Positions 33,298 through 40,554 of a stretch of 64,000 nt of DNA are shown here, in pieces. Every line of letters begins with the position of its first letter. The stretch's first letter is position 1. The DNA comes from Flavobacterium notoginsengisoli (GTDB taxonomy: Bacteria > Bacteroidota > Bacteroidia > Flavobacteriales > Flavobacteriaceae), in the NCBI RefSeq assembly GCF_014207905.1, contig NZ_JACHLB010000001.1, positions 694,676 to 758,675 on the forward strand, read 5' to 3'. The notes under the pieces are model-generated. The model searched no databases. It had not been told where the DNA came from and worked only from the letters and a program-made list of their open reading frames with translations. Position numbers and translations under genes: made by a program.

Positions 33298-34641
33298 TTA
33301 CTTGCCTACAATTGCCTTGTAAATGTCGTTACCATTAGCAAACAGTAGTAGTGAAATAAGTAAAACAAAACCAACCATTTGCGCATTCTCTAGGAATTTA
33401 TCGCTTGGTTTTTTGCCGCTAATCATTTCATACAATAAAAACATTACGTGTCCACCATCAAGAGCAGGAATTGGCAATAAATTCATAACTCCAAGCATAA
33501 TTGATAACAAAGCAGTGATTGACCAGAAAACTTCCCAGCTCCAAGAAGTAGGGAAAATATTGAAAATTGCCGCAAAACCACCTACTTGTTTGTACGCTTT
33601 GGTTTCTGGATTAAAAATCATTTTCAATTGTTTTCCGTAACCCACCAACTGATCTTTTCCTTTTTCAAGACCAACCGGAATAGATTCGAAGAAACCATAT
33701 TCTTTAGTACTGATTTTATAGTATCCTAATTTCTCTAATGATTTTAAATCTAAACCACCAGCAACAACACCTAATTTTCCGTCATTAGTAACTTTTAAAG
33801 AAATTGGAGTTTCTTTTAAATCACGTAAAACAACAGCTGGAATTTGTTTTCCTTTATTAGCTTCTAAAACTGTTTTTGCTTCATCAAAATATTTAATTTT
33901 TTGTCCGTTAAGAGAAAGAATCAAATCTTTTGGCTTTAAATTTTGGTTTGGAGAATCTTCAGCTACTTGTCCAATTGCAAAAGGTCTGCGTATTCCGATA
34001 AGAAGGCCTTTTTCCGTTTTAGAAAGTTGGTCTACAAAATCAGTTGGCATTGTAATAGTCTGTTGTTTTCCGTCTCTTTCTATTAAAACATGCTTTGCCA
34101 TGATCACATTCATGTTCATGTCGCTGTCGTAGTTTTCTACCGCTTTTCCGTCAATAGAAATGATTTTGTCACCAGTTTTAAAACCAGCTTTAATCATTGC
34201 AGGATTTTCAATTGCCACACCATCTTTTAAGTCAGCATTAGCAATATAAGTATCCCCATAAGCGAAAGCCATTCCTATATAAATAATAAAAGCCAAAATA
34301 AAGTTTACTGTAACACCGCCAAGCATAATAATTAAACGTTGCCAAGCTGGTTTAGTACGAAATTCCCAAGGCTGTGGTTCTTGAGCCATTTGCTCTTTGT
34401 CCATACTTTCATCGATCATTCCAGAAATTTTCACATAACCTCCAAGCGGAAGCCATCCGATACCGTATTCTGTTTCTCCGATTTTCTTTTTGAAAAGTGA
34501 ATATTTAACATCAAAAAACAAATAAAATTTTTCGACTCTTGTTTTAAATAATTTAGCAGGGATAAAATGCCCTAATTCGTGAAGAATAATAAGTAAAGAT
34601 AAACTCAATAGAAATTGAGAGAGTTTGATAACTATATCCAT
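33298..34641 (-). CDS. rseP: Site-2 intramembrane zinc protease RseP
   Basis: 447 aa M50 protease that cuts membrane proteins, typically anti-sigma factors after a first cut, within the inner membrane. The zinc site is His21-Glu-Leu-Gly-His25 in the first membrane segment, the third ligand motif NLLPIPALDGGHV lies near 395, and PDZ domain(s) lie between (about 120-290). The C-terminus has two further membrane segments. An ECF sigma with membrane anti-sigma is elsewhere in the window (6-7 kb), a possible but unproven client. Divergent from the peptide-export cluster. Confidence 0.95.
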   Translation of the reverse strand: MDIVIKLSQFLLSLSLLIILHELGHFIPAKLFKTRVEKFYLFFDVKYSLFKKKIGETEYGIGWLPLGGYVKISGMIDESMDKEQMAQEPQPWEFRTKPAWQRLIIMLGGVTVNFILAFIIYIGMAFAYGDTYIANADLKDGVAIENPAMIKAGFKTGDKIISIDGKAVENYDSDMNMNVIMAKHVLIERDGKQQTITMPTDFVDQLSKTEKGLLIGIRRPFAIGQVAEDSPNQNLKPKDLILSLNGQKIKYFDEAKTVLEANKGKQIPAVVLRDLKETPISLKVTNDGKLGVVAGGLDLKSLEKLGYYKISTKEYGFFESIPVGLEKGKDQLVGYGKQLKMIFNPETKAYKQVGGFAAIFNIFPTSWSWEVFWSITALLSIMLGVMNLLPIPALDGGHVMFLLYEMISGKKPSDKFLENAQMVGFVLLISLLLFANGNDIYKAIVGK

Positions 34642-34669
34642 TTTTTATTTTTAGTTCGTATTTAACGCA

Positions 34670-34677
34670 CAAAAGTA
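34670..34677 (-). promoter_or_regulatory. -7 box of rseP (TACTTTTG)
   Basis: TACTTTTG on the minus strand, 28 nt before the ATG at 34641; the -33 box is not clear. Confidence 0.45.
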
Positions 34678-34961
34678 GCGTTTTCTATTTTAATATAAGT
34701 GTGCAAGATAATGTTTAAGATTTTAAATGTTTGTTAATAATTGTCTTAGTTTTTATTAAACAATAAAGTAGTCTTGATTCTTGTCTCGATAGAATTAGTA
34801 ATTAATCTGTCCAAATTGTTACAATTGTCTTATTCTGATATTTTAAAAACTTTATGAGGAACATTTTTTAGAATAACACTTTTAATTTTATCACAGCGAA
34901 AACGTTCTCGAGAAAATGATTTTGTTAAACTTTATTAATTAACCATTTAAATTTTAAAATT
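34678..34961. other. Divergent non-coding region between rseP and the peptide cluster
   Basis: No gene is seen in this AT-rich gap. It holds a perfect 10-bp palindrome TTCTCGAGAA (34905-34914) about 50 nt before the first peptide gene, and a possible promoter at 34921-34955. The palindrome could be an operator. Confidence 0.4.
34921..34955 (+). promoter_or_regulatory. Possible promoter of the peptide operon
   Basis: TTTG (34921-34924), 23-nt spacer, TAAATTTT (34948-34955, last base off consensus), 6 nt before ATG 34962. Weak because the region is very AT-rich. Confidence 0.3.
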
Positions 34962-35123
34962 ATGAATTTAGAAGAATTGAATTTAGTAGAGCTTAATGCT
35001 CAAGAAGTACAAGAGGTTGAAGGTGGGATTTTATCTTTAGCTTTAAGTATTATTGCAATTACAAGCGCAACTTATTATGGGAGTAAGGAAGTAGGAAAGG
35101 CAATATATTTATTAACTCATTAA
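34962..35123 (+). CDS. Double-glycine leader peptide 1 (bacteriocin or signal precursor)
   Basis: 53 aa. The first 22 residues form a classic double-glycine leader: acidic, with regularly placed hydrophobic residues (Leu3, Leu6, Leu8, Leu11, Val16, Val19) and ending EVEGG at 18-22, the cut site of C39 peptidases. The mature part would be 31 residues: a hydrophobic stretch (23-36) and then YYGSKEVGKAIYLL. No Cys, Ser/Thr-rich core or modifying enzyme nearby, so an unmodified (class II-like) peptide is likely. First of six tiny genes that precede the HlyD and C39-ABC genes. Too short for usual gene callers. Confidence 0.82.
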   Translation: MNLEELNLVELNAQEVQEVEGGILSLALSIIAITSATYYGSKEVGKAIYLLTH

Positions 35124-35133
35124 TATAAATATC

Positions 35134-35259
35134 ATGGAATTAAAAGAATTAACATTAGAAGAGCAAAAAGAAATTAATGGAGGAGCTCTATTATTATGGG
35201 CTGCAATGCTAGGGCTTTACATGGGATATAAAGAAATGGAAAGAGAAGTAGCAAAATAA
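35134..35259 (+). CDS. Double-glycine leader peptide 2 (bacteriocin or signal precursor)
   Basis: 41 aa, starting 10 nt after peptide 1. The leader is 17 residues, MELKELTLEEQKEINGG, a textbook match to bacteriocin-type double-glycine leaders (Leu-Glu-Glu-Gln, Ile-Asn-Gly-Gly). The mature part would be 24 residues, hydrophobic at first (ALLLWAAMLGLYMG) and charged at the end (YKEMEREVAK). With peptide 1 it may form a two-peptide pair. Processed and exported most likely by the C39-ABC protein at 37142. Confidence 0.85.
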   Translation: MELKELTLEEQKEINGGALLLWAAMLGLYMGYKEMEREVAK

Positions 35260-35263
35260 AAAA

Positions 35264-35374
35264 ATGAAAACTAGTACTAGATTAGAAATTGTAGCCACTA
35301 TTATAGCGTTAGTAATTTTTGCATATTACAGTGGGAAAGTAATTGGAAAAGCTATTTATTACTTAGTTAATTAA
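35264..35374 (+). CDS. Mini-membrane peptide 3, no leader
   Basis: 36 aa, starts 4 nt after peptide 2. A short polar start (MKTSTRLE), one hydrophobic segment (9-20) and the tail YYSGKVIGKAIYYLVN, which closely matches the end of peptide 1 (YYGSKEVGKAIYLLTH). There is no double-glycine site. It may be an immunity peptide, a leaderless active peptide or a decoy. The likeness to peptide 1 supports that it is a real gene. Confidence 0.7.
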   Translation: MKTSTRLEIVATIIALVIFAYYSGKVIGKAIYYLVN

Positions 35375-35390
35375 GCTTTAATGATATTTA

Positions 35391-35436
35391 ATTTTGAGAT
35401 ATTTTAGGTGGTATTTTGAGATATCGCCTAAAATAT
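35391..35436 (+). promoter_or_regulatory. Direct repeat and stem-loop between peptides 3 and 4
   Basis: ATTTTGAGATAT occurs at 35391-35402 and 35413-35424, 22 bp apart. Overlapping it, ATATTTTAGGTG (35399-35410) pairs with CGCCTAAAATAT (35425-35436) with one G-U pair. No T run follows. Spaced direct repeats two turns apart are the usual site form for LytTR-type regulators, but no such gene is in the window. Confidence 0.45.
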
Positions 35437-35493
35437 TCTTGAGAATACGGTTTAAATTATGTGTATATATTATGAATAAGATAAATTAATAAT

Positions 35494-35625
35494 ATGAAGA
35501 AAGTATCATATAAAGTTGCTCTTTATGCAAGAGAAAATACATTTAATTTTATTTCTTATCTCTTTATTATAGCATTTGTTTTATTCTATTTAGGGTTTTA
35601 TTTAGGAAGAATCGTGGCAAAATAA
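35494..35625 (+). CDS. Mini-membrane peptide 4, no leader
   Basis: 43 aa. A basic, polar first part (MKKVSYKVALYARENT), one membrane segment (about 17-38) and the tail motif FYLGFYLGRIVAK. The G-x-x-x-G pair and the final Arg/Lys match peptides 5 and 6. It is preceded by the repeat/hairpin region, so it may begin a second transcript. Function unknown; immunity or export-substrate role inferred from context. Confidence 0.65.
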   Translation: MKKVSYKVALYARENTFNFISYLFIIAFVLFYLGFYLGRIVAK

Positions 35626-35672
35626 AATTGTTAAAATGTCAATTTTTTTTTTGAAAACAAATTACAGTAAGC

Positions 35673-35712
35673 ATAGAATTAAAAGAAATTCATCTTAATT
35701 ACAATCTAATTT
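35673..35712 (+). other. Possible relic of a peptide leader
   Basis: ATAGAATTAAAAGAAATTCA (from 35673) resembles the start of peptide 2 (ATGGAATTAAAAGAATTAAC, from 35134) but has ATA for ATG and no Gly-Gly further on. It may be a decayed leader copy; the AT-rich background makes this uncertain. Confidence 0.25.
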
Positions 35713-35713
35713 T

Positions 35714-35812
35714 ATGGAATCATCCAAATTTTTAAAACAAATAAGACTTGGAATATTTGTATGCTTGTCTTTATACATTTTGGGTTATGCAATTGGTTCC
35801 ATTTTAAAATAA
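35714..35812 (+). CDS. Mini-membrane peptide 5, no leader
   Basis: 32 aa, the shortest of the set: MESSKFLKQIRLG, then a hydrophobic segment (13-31) with YILGYAIGSILK. The tail motif Y-x-L-G-Y-x-I-G is shared with peptides 4 and 6. It contains one Cys (residue 18). Only 5 nt separate it from peptide 6. Judged real because the motif recurs in neighbours, not because of length. Confidence 0.62.
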   Translation: MESSKFLKQIRLGIFVCLSLYILGYAIGSILK

Positions 35813-35817
35813 TTAAT

Positions 35818-35925
35818 ATGATAAAAAAGAAAATCTATACAATTGAAAGCATAATTTATATAACGTTTGCATTATATGTTTTAGGTTATATAATTGGTAG
35901 AGTATGCCATTATTTTTTCAATTAA
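35818..35925 (+). CDS. Mini-membrane peptide 6, no leader
   Basis: 35 aa: a lysine-rich start (MIKKKIYTIES), a hydrophobic segment (12-28) and YVLGYIIGRVCHYFFN. Same Y-x-L-G-Y-x-I-G-R tail as peptides 4 and 5. The last gene before the stem-loop at 35932 that separates the peptide genes from the exporter genes. Confidence 0.65.
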   Translation: MIKKKIYTIESIIYITFALYVLGYIIGRVCHYFFN

Positions 35926-35931
35926 ATTGTT

Positions 35932-35974
35932 AAACACTACAATAGTTAAAAACCTAATTGTAGTGTTTCTTTTT
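35932..35974 (+). terminator. Stem-loop terminator or attenuator between peptide genes and exporter genes
   Basis: AAACACTACAAT (35932-35943) pairs perfectly with ATTGTAGTGTTT (35957-35968), followed by CTTTTT. It ends 25 nt before the HlyD ATG, so partial read-through would give many peptide transcripts and few exporter transcripts. Confidence 0.7.
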
Positions 35975-35998
35975 AAAAGGAATATTAGAATAATATTT

Positions 35999-37141
35999 AT
36001 GAATTTTACTTCAGATCCAATAAACACATTAGAAAACCTGATTTCAAGAAACAAAACTAAAAGCTACTCAATTTATCTGATAATTCTTTTGGCTCTAATT
36101 ACTTTTTTAGCACTGCTCCCCATAATTAAAATGGACATTAGCAGCCAAAGTCGTGGAATAATTCGTAGTAAAACAGACAATGTTCCTGTCACAACAATTG
36201 TTAGCGGCAAGATAAATTGGATAGCATTAAAAAATAACGTATTTGTAAATAAAGGTGACACACTTCTTAAAATCTCTAAAGAAAATCTGGAAAGTGACAA
36301 AAGAACTCAAGATGTATTATCAGATTCAGTTTCTTTATTATTAAGTGATATTAATAATTTACTTCAGGATCAAACAATACATTTGCAGACTTCTACAGCA
36401 CGAGAAGATTTTTTTAAATTTCAATCAGGAAAAAATGAACTTCAAAGCAAAATCTCGCAGGCTAAAATAAATTGTGATCGAAATAAGATTTTGTACGATA
36501 AAGATATAATCGCTAAAGCAGATTTTGAAAAGTATGAATATGAATTGCGTTTGGCAAAACAAAAAATGCAAAGTTTTATAAGTCAGCAAAAAGCAACGTG
36601 GGAAAATCAAAAAAGAGATTTAGAAGATCGCTTAAAAAATCTTAACGGAACGGTTGCTAAAATAAATGCCGAATCAAATAATTATTTTGTTTTGGCTCCT
36701 ATTTCTGGGACAATAGAAAATTTTTCGGGCATTCAAAAAGGATCTTTTATAAATGCTTCACAATCTATTGCAACAATTTCTTCAGTAGACCATCTTATTG
36801 TTGAGAATAGTGTTGCTCCAAATGATATTGGATTAATAAAGAAAAATCAAAAAGTAAAATTCCAGTTAGATGCTTTCAATTACAATCAATGGGGTTTACT
36901 GGAAGGGAAAGTAATAGATATTGATCATAATATAACCATACAGGGAGAGCAGGCTTTTTTTAAGGTTCGCTGTTCCTTAAATTCTAATGCTTTACATCTT
37001 AAATCAGGTTACAAAACCGATGTATCAAAAGGAATGACCTTAACGACAAGATATATAATTACACGCCGAAGTTTATTCGATTTGCTATTTGATAAAATAG
37101 ACAATTGGTTAAACCCAAAACAATTATCAGCTAAAAAATAA
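35999..37141 (+). CDS. HlyD-family membrane fusion protein of the peptide exporter
   Basis: 380 aa from ATG 35999. A longer frame from TTG 35894 would run through peptide gene 6 and the stem-loop and is rejected. One membrane segment (about 23-44), then a split lipoyl/barrel-sandwich domain (IIRSKTDNVPVTTIVSGKINWI near 53 and FVLAPISGTIENFSGIQKGSFIN near 229), with a long coiled-coil hairpin between (about 100-215). It links the inner-membrane ABC protein to the outer membrane in type I secretion. The stop is directly followed by the start of the ABC gene. An outer-membrane TolC partner is not in the window. Confidence 0.93.
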   Translation: MNFTSDPINTLENLISRNKTKSYSIYLIILLALITFLALLPIIKMDISSQSRGIIRSKTDNVPVTTIVSGKINWIALKNNVFVNKGDTLLKISKENLESDKRTQDVLSDSVSLLLSDINNLLQDQTIHLQTSTAREDFFKFQSGKNELQSKISQAKINCDRNKILYDKDIIAKADFEKYEYELRLAKQKMQSFISQQKATWENQKRDLEDRLKNLNGTVAKINAESNNYFVLAPISGTIENFSGIQKGSFINASQSIATISSVDHLIVENSVAPNDIGLIKKNQKVKFQLDAFNYNQWGLLEGKVIDIDHNITIQGEQAFFKVRCSLNSNALHLKSGYKTDVSKGMTLTTRYIITRRSLFDLLFDKIDNWLNPKQLSAKK

Positions 37142-39292
37142 ATGGCTTCCATAAAAATAAAACAACATGATATTAAAGATTGTGGTGCTGCTTGTTTGGC
37201 TTCTATTGGAAACCATTTCAAAGTTAATCTTCCTATAGCGAGAATTCGTCAATATGCTAATACTGATAAACGTGGTACAAATGTCTTAGGGATAATTGAA
37301 GCTGCAGAAAAAATGGGTTTTACGGCAAAAGGAGTAAAAGGCGGTTTAGATGTTTTAGATAAAATTCCACTTCCAGCCATTGCGCATATTATAACAAAAG
37401 AGCAGTATCATCATTATCTAGTTATTTACAAAGTTGCAAAATCTACCATTACAGTTATGGATCCAGGTTTTGGAAAAATGGAAACCTATACTTTTGAAGA
37501 ATTTCAAAAAGTATGGTCAAGTGTTTTAATTCTTTTTGCACCAAATGATGATTTTAAAACTAGAAATGAAAAAACTTCGCCTTTAAAAAGGTTTTGGAAT
37601 TTAATTCAGCCACACAAAACTATTTTAATTCAGGCTTTAATTGGGGCAATAGTATTTACTGTTTTAGGATTGGCTATGTCAATTTATATTCAAAAAATTA
37701 CAGATTATGTTTTAGTAGATGGCAATAGAAATCTACTCAATTTACTGAGTGTTTCAATGATTGCGATAATTTTACTTCAGGCATATATTGGTTCAAAGAA
37801 AAGTGTATTTGTTATGAAAACGGGGCAATTAATAGATGCTAAATTAATTCTGGGATATTACAAACATCTATTACACCTTCCACAACGATTTTTTGATACC
37901 ATGCAAATAGGTGAAGTTACTTCAAGAATAAATGATGCTGTAAAAATTCGCTCTTTTATAAATGAAACGGCGATAGAAATGATTGTGAATATTTTTATAG
38001 TCATTTTTTCGTTTACCTTAATGTTTACGTACTATTGGAAGTTGGCTTTGGTAATTGTTGTGGTTATTCCTTTTTATGTTTTAATTTATTTTCTGCTTAA
38101 TAAATTCAATAAAAAGGTTGAAAGAAACATCATGGAAAATGCGGCAGAACTGCAAACTCAATTAGTCGAAAGTATTACTCATGTAAGAACGGTAAAAGAA
38201 TTTGGGATTGAAGAATTTTCAAACTTAAAAACAGAAAACAAATTTGTAAAACTTTTATTTACCACTTATAAATCAGGATTAAATGTAGTTTTTGCTACTA
38301 CTTCGACACAGTTTTTAGCTTCTGCTTTTACTGTGATTCTAATGTGGATTGGTTCTGGCTATGTAATTGACAGAGCCATTACTCCTGGAGAATTATTTTC
38401 ATTTTATGCCTTAATAGGATATTTTACTTCGCCAGTTGCCTCTCTTATTAATATGAATAAAACAGCCCAAAATGCTTTGATTGCTGCAGACAGGCTTTTT
38501 GAAATTATGGATTTAGAAAGAGAGGAAACTGAAAATAAAGTGGAGCTATCAAAAGAAAATTTAGGAGATATAAAATTTGAAAACGTCTCTTTTCGCTATG
38601 GATCTCGTACTGAAGTTTTCAAAAATTTTAATGCAGTATTTAAGAAAAACCAAACAACAGCTATAGTTGGAGAAAGTGGAAGCGGAAAAACAACTTTGAT
38701 TTCGCTGCTTCAAAATTTATATCCGATAAAAGAGGGTAAAATTTATATTGGAGATTACGATACAAAATTTATCCATTATCAAAGTTTAAGAAAAATAGTA
38801 GGGGTTATTCCACAGCAGCTTAATCTGTTTTCTGGAAATATCATCGAAAATATTGCTTTAGGAGATTCGTTTCCTAACATACAGAGAATTTTAGATTTGT
38901 CAAAACAATTAGGAATAACTGAATTTGTAGAAAAACTGCCAAATGGTTTTGAAACTCAAATTGGAGAAAATGGGGCTATGCTTTCGGGAGGTCAAAAACA
39001 AAGAATTGCAATTGCAAGAGCATTATATAAAAATCCTGAAATTTTACTGATGGATGAAGCAACAGCTTCTTTAGATACAAATTCAGAACAAATTGTAAAA
39101 GATGTGATTGATAATTTTAAAGCTCAAGGAAAAACGATAATTGTTATTGCACATCGTTTAAGTACAATTGCCAATGCAGATACAATTCTAGTAATGAAAG
39201 ACGGAATGATTGTAGAATCTGGAAATCATTTTGATCTTTTAGAACAAAAGTCAGAATACTATAATCTTTGGAATAAACAGAATTTGATTTAA
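37142..39292 (+). CDS. Peptidase-containing ABC transporter (C39, bacteriocin-type)
   Basis: 716 aa. It removes double-glycine leaders and exports the peptides with ATP. Residues 1-125 are a C39 peptidase: Gln8 (oxyanion), Cys14 in DIKDCGAACL, His91 in HHYLVIYK and Asp107 in VMDPGFG. About 160-440 is the six-helix membrane domain. The nucleotide-binding domain (about 475-716) shows Walker A GESGSGKTTLI, signature LSGGQKQRIAIARAL, Walker B ILLMDEATASLD and the switch His in IAHRLSTI. It abuts the HlyD gene with no gap. Complete and apparently active; the natural substrates are the peptides at 34962 and 35134. Confidence 0.96.
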   Translation: MASIKIKQHDIKDCGAACLASIGNHFKVNLPIARIRQYANTDKRGTNVLGIIEAAEKMGFTAKGVKGGLDVLDKIPLPAIAHIITKEQYHHYLVIYKVAKSTITVMDPGFGKMETYTFEEFQKVWSSVLILFAPNDDFKTRNEKTSPLKRFWNLIQPHKTILIQALIGAIVFTVLGLAMSIYIQKITDYVLVDGNRNLLNLLSVSMIAIILLQAYIGSKKSVFVMKTGQLIDAKLILGYYKHLLHLPQRFFDTMQIGEVTSRINDAVKIRSFINETAIEMIVNIFIVIFSFTLMFTYYWKLALVIVVVIPFYVLIYFLLNKFNKKVERNIMENAAELQTQLVESITHVRTVKEFGIEEFSNLKTENKFVKLLFTTYKSGLNVVFATTSTQFLASAFTVILMWIGSGYVIDRAITPGELFSFYALIGYFTSPVASLINMNKTAQNALIAADRLFEIMDLEREETENKVELSKENLGDIKFENVSFRYGSRTEVFKNFNAVFKKNQTTAIVGESGSGKTTLISLLQNLYPIKEGKIYIGDYDTKFIHYQSLRKIVGVIPQQLNLFSGNIIENIALGDSFPNIQRILDLSKQLGITEFVEKLPNGFETQIGENGAMLSGGQKQRIAIARALYKNPEILLMDEATASLDTNSEQIVKDVIDNFKAQGKTIIVIAHRLSTIANADTILVMKDGMIVESGNHFDLLEQKSEYYNLWNKQNLI

Positions 39293-39364
39293 ATGTTTGT
39301 TAATTAATAAACATTTAAATATCTCGTTTTAAGAAGATACTGTAACTTTACTTTTTCAACATTA

Positions 39365-39387
39365 TTTATACTAATAGGTAGTATAAA
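39365..39387. promoter_or_regulatory. Operator-like inverted repeat before namA
   Basis: TTTATACTA (39365-39373), ATAGG, TAGTATAAA (39379-39387): perfect 9-bp arms 20 nt before the ATG. The TACTA-N5-TAGTA core is like sites of redox-sensing HxlR/MarR regulators, which often control such reductases. No such regulator is adjacent. Confidence 0.55.
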
Positions 39388-39406
39388 ACCATTTAAAGTT
39401 ACAATT

Positions 39407-40477
39407 ATGGCTTCACAATTATTTTCTCCTTTAACTATAAAAAACATTACCTTAAAAAATAGAATTGCTATTTCGCCCATGTGTCAATATTCTGCCGAAG
39501 ACGGTTTTGCAAACAATTGGCATTTGGTTCATTTAGGAAGCCGTGCTAGCGGTGGCGCAGGTTTAATCATTCAAGAAGCAACGGCTGTTTCTCCCGAAGC
39601 TAGAATTTCTCCTTCAGATCTTGGAATCTGGAAAGACGAGCATATCGAAAAATTAAAAGAAATTAATCAATTTATTGTTTCTCAAAATTCTATTCCTGGA
39701 ATTCAATTGGCTCATGCAGGGCGAAAAGCTAGTGTTTCGGCTCCGTGGTTGGGCAATAAAAAGTTGGATTTCGCTCAAGGCGGATGGCAGACGGTTTCTG
39801 CAAGTGCAATTCCGTATCATGATGACGAACCTTTTCTTCCAGAAGCTTTAGACAAAAACGGAATCCAAAAAGTAATTTCAGATTTTAAAACAGCAACCAA
39901 AAGAGTGGTCGAAGCTGGATATCAGGTTTTAGAAATTCATGCTGCCCATGGTTATTTACTACATCAGTTTTTATCTCCATTAACCAATGTAAGAACAGAT
40001 GAATACGGAGGAAGTTTTGAAAACAGAATTCGTTTTACGCTAGAAATTGTTGAAGCAGTTCAAACGGAATGGCCTTCTAATTTTCCATTATTCGTTAGAA
40101 TTTCAGCAACAGATTGGGCAGAAAACGGTTGGAACCCAGAAGAATCTGTGCAGCTTTCTAAAATATTAAAAGAAAAAGGAGTAGATTTAATCGATGTTTC
40201 GTCAGGTGGATTGGTTTCGCATCAAAAAATTACGCTTGGACCAGGTTATCAAGTTCCTTTTGCTGAAAAAGTAAAGAAAGAATCGGGAATTGCAACTGGC
40301 GCAGTTGGTTTAATTACCGAAGCCAAACAAGCCGAAGAAATTTTAAATAACGGTCAAGCCGATTTAATTTTATTTGCCAGAGAATCATTGAGAAATCCGA
40401 ATTTGCCTTTGGATTTTGCCAAAGAACTAGAAAGCGATATTCAATGGCCAAAACAATACGAAAGAGCTAAACTTTAA
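39407..40477 (+). CDS. namA: NADPH-dependent flavin oxidoreductase, YqjM/NamA type
   Basis: 356 aa old-yellow-enzyme family member with FMN that reduces activated C=C bonds in enones and electrophiles. YqjM-type markers: Cys26 and Tyr28 in SPMCQYSA, WHLVHLGSRASGGAGLIIQEATAV, the substrate-binding His pair in EIHAAHGYLLHQFLSPLTNVRTDEYGG (near 165-190), and the C-terminal RESLRNPNLP. No signal peptide. The operator-like palindrome upstream suggests induction by electrophile or oxidative stress. Followed by a Gfo/Idh gene after a short hairpin. Confidence 0.93.
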   Translation: MASQLFSPLTIKNITLKNRIAISPMCQYSAEDGFANNWHLVHLGSRASGGAGLIIQEATAVSPEARISPSDLGIWKDEHIEKLKEINQFIVSQNSIPGIQLAHAGRKASVSAPWLGNKKLDFAQGGWQTVSASAIPYHDDEPFLPEALDKNGIQKVISDFKTATKRVVEAGYQVLEIHAAHGYLLHQFLSPLTNVRTDEYGGSFENRIRFTLEIVEAVQTEWPSNFPLFVRISATDWAENGWNPEESVQLSKILKEKGVDLIDVSSGGLVSHQKITLGPGYQVPFAEKVKKESGIATGAVGLITEAKQAEEILNNGQADLILFARESLRNPNLPLDFAKELESDIQWPKQYERAKL

Positions 40478-40489
40478 TATTTTTTTTCC

Positions 40490-40537
40490 GCCACGAATTC
40501 ACGAATTATAAATTTTATTTAAAAATAAATTCGTGGC
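40490..40537. repeat. GCCACGAATT inverted repeat (site B1)
   Basis: GCCACGAATT (40490-40499) and AATTCGTGGC (40528-40537); the same word forms the 19-bp arms at 52208-52267. Confidence 0.65.
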
Positions 40538-40554
40538 TAAAAAACCATAACAAC

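Noticed and set aside
35636-35698. 20-codon frame between peptide genes 4 and 5
   Set aside because: No leader, no membrane helix and no tail motif shared with the neighbouring peptides.
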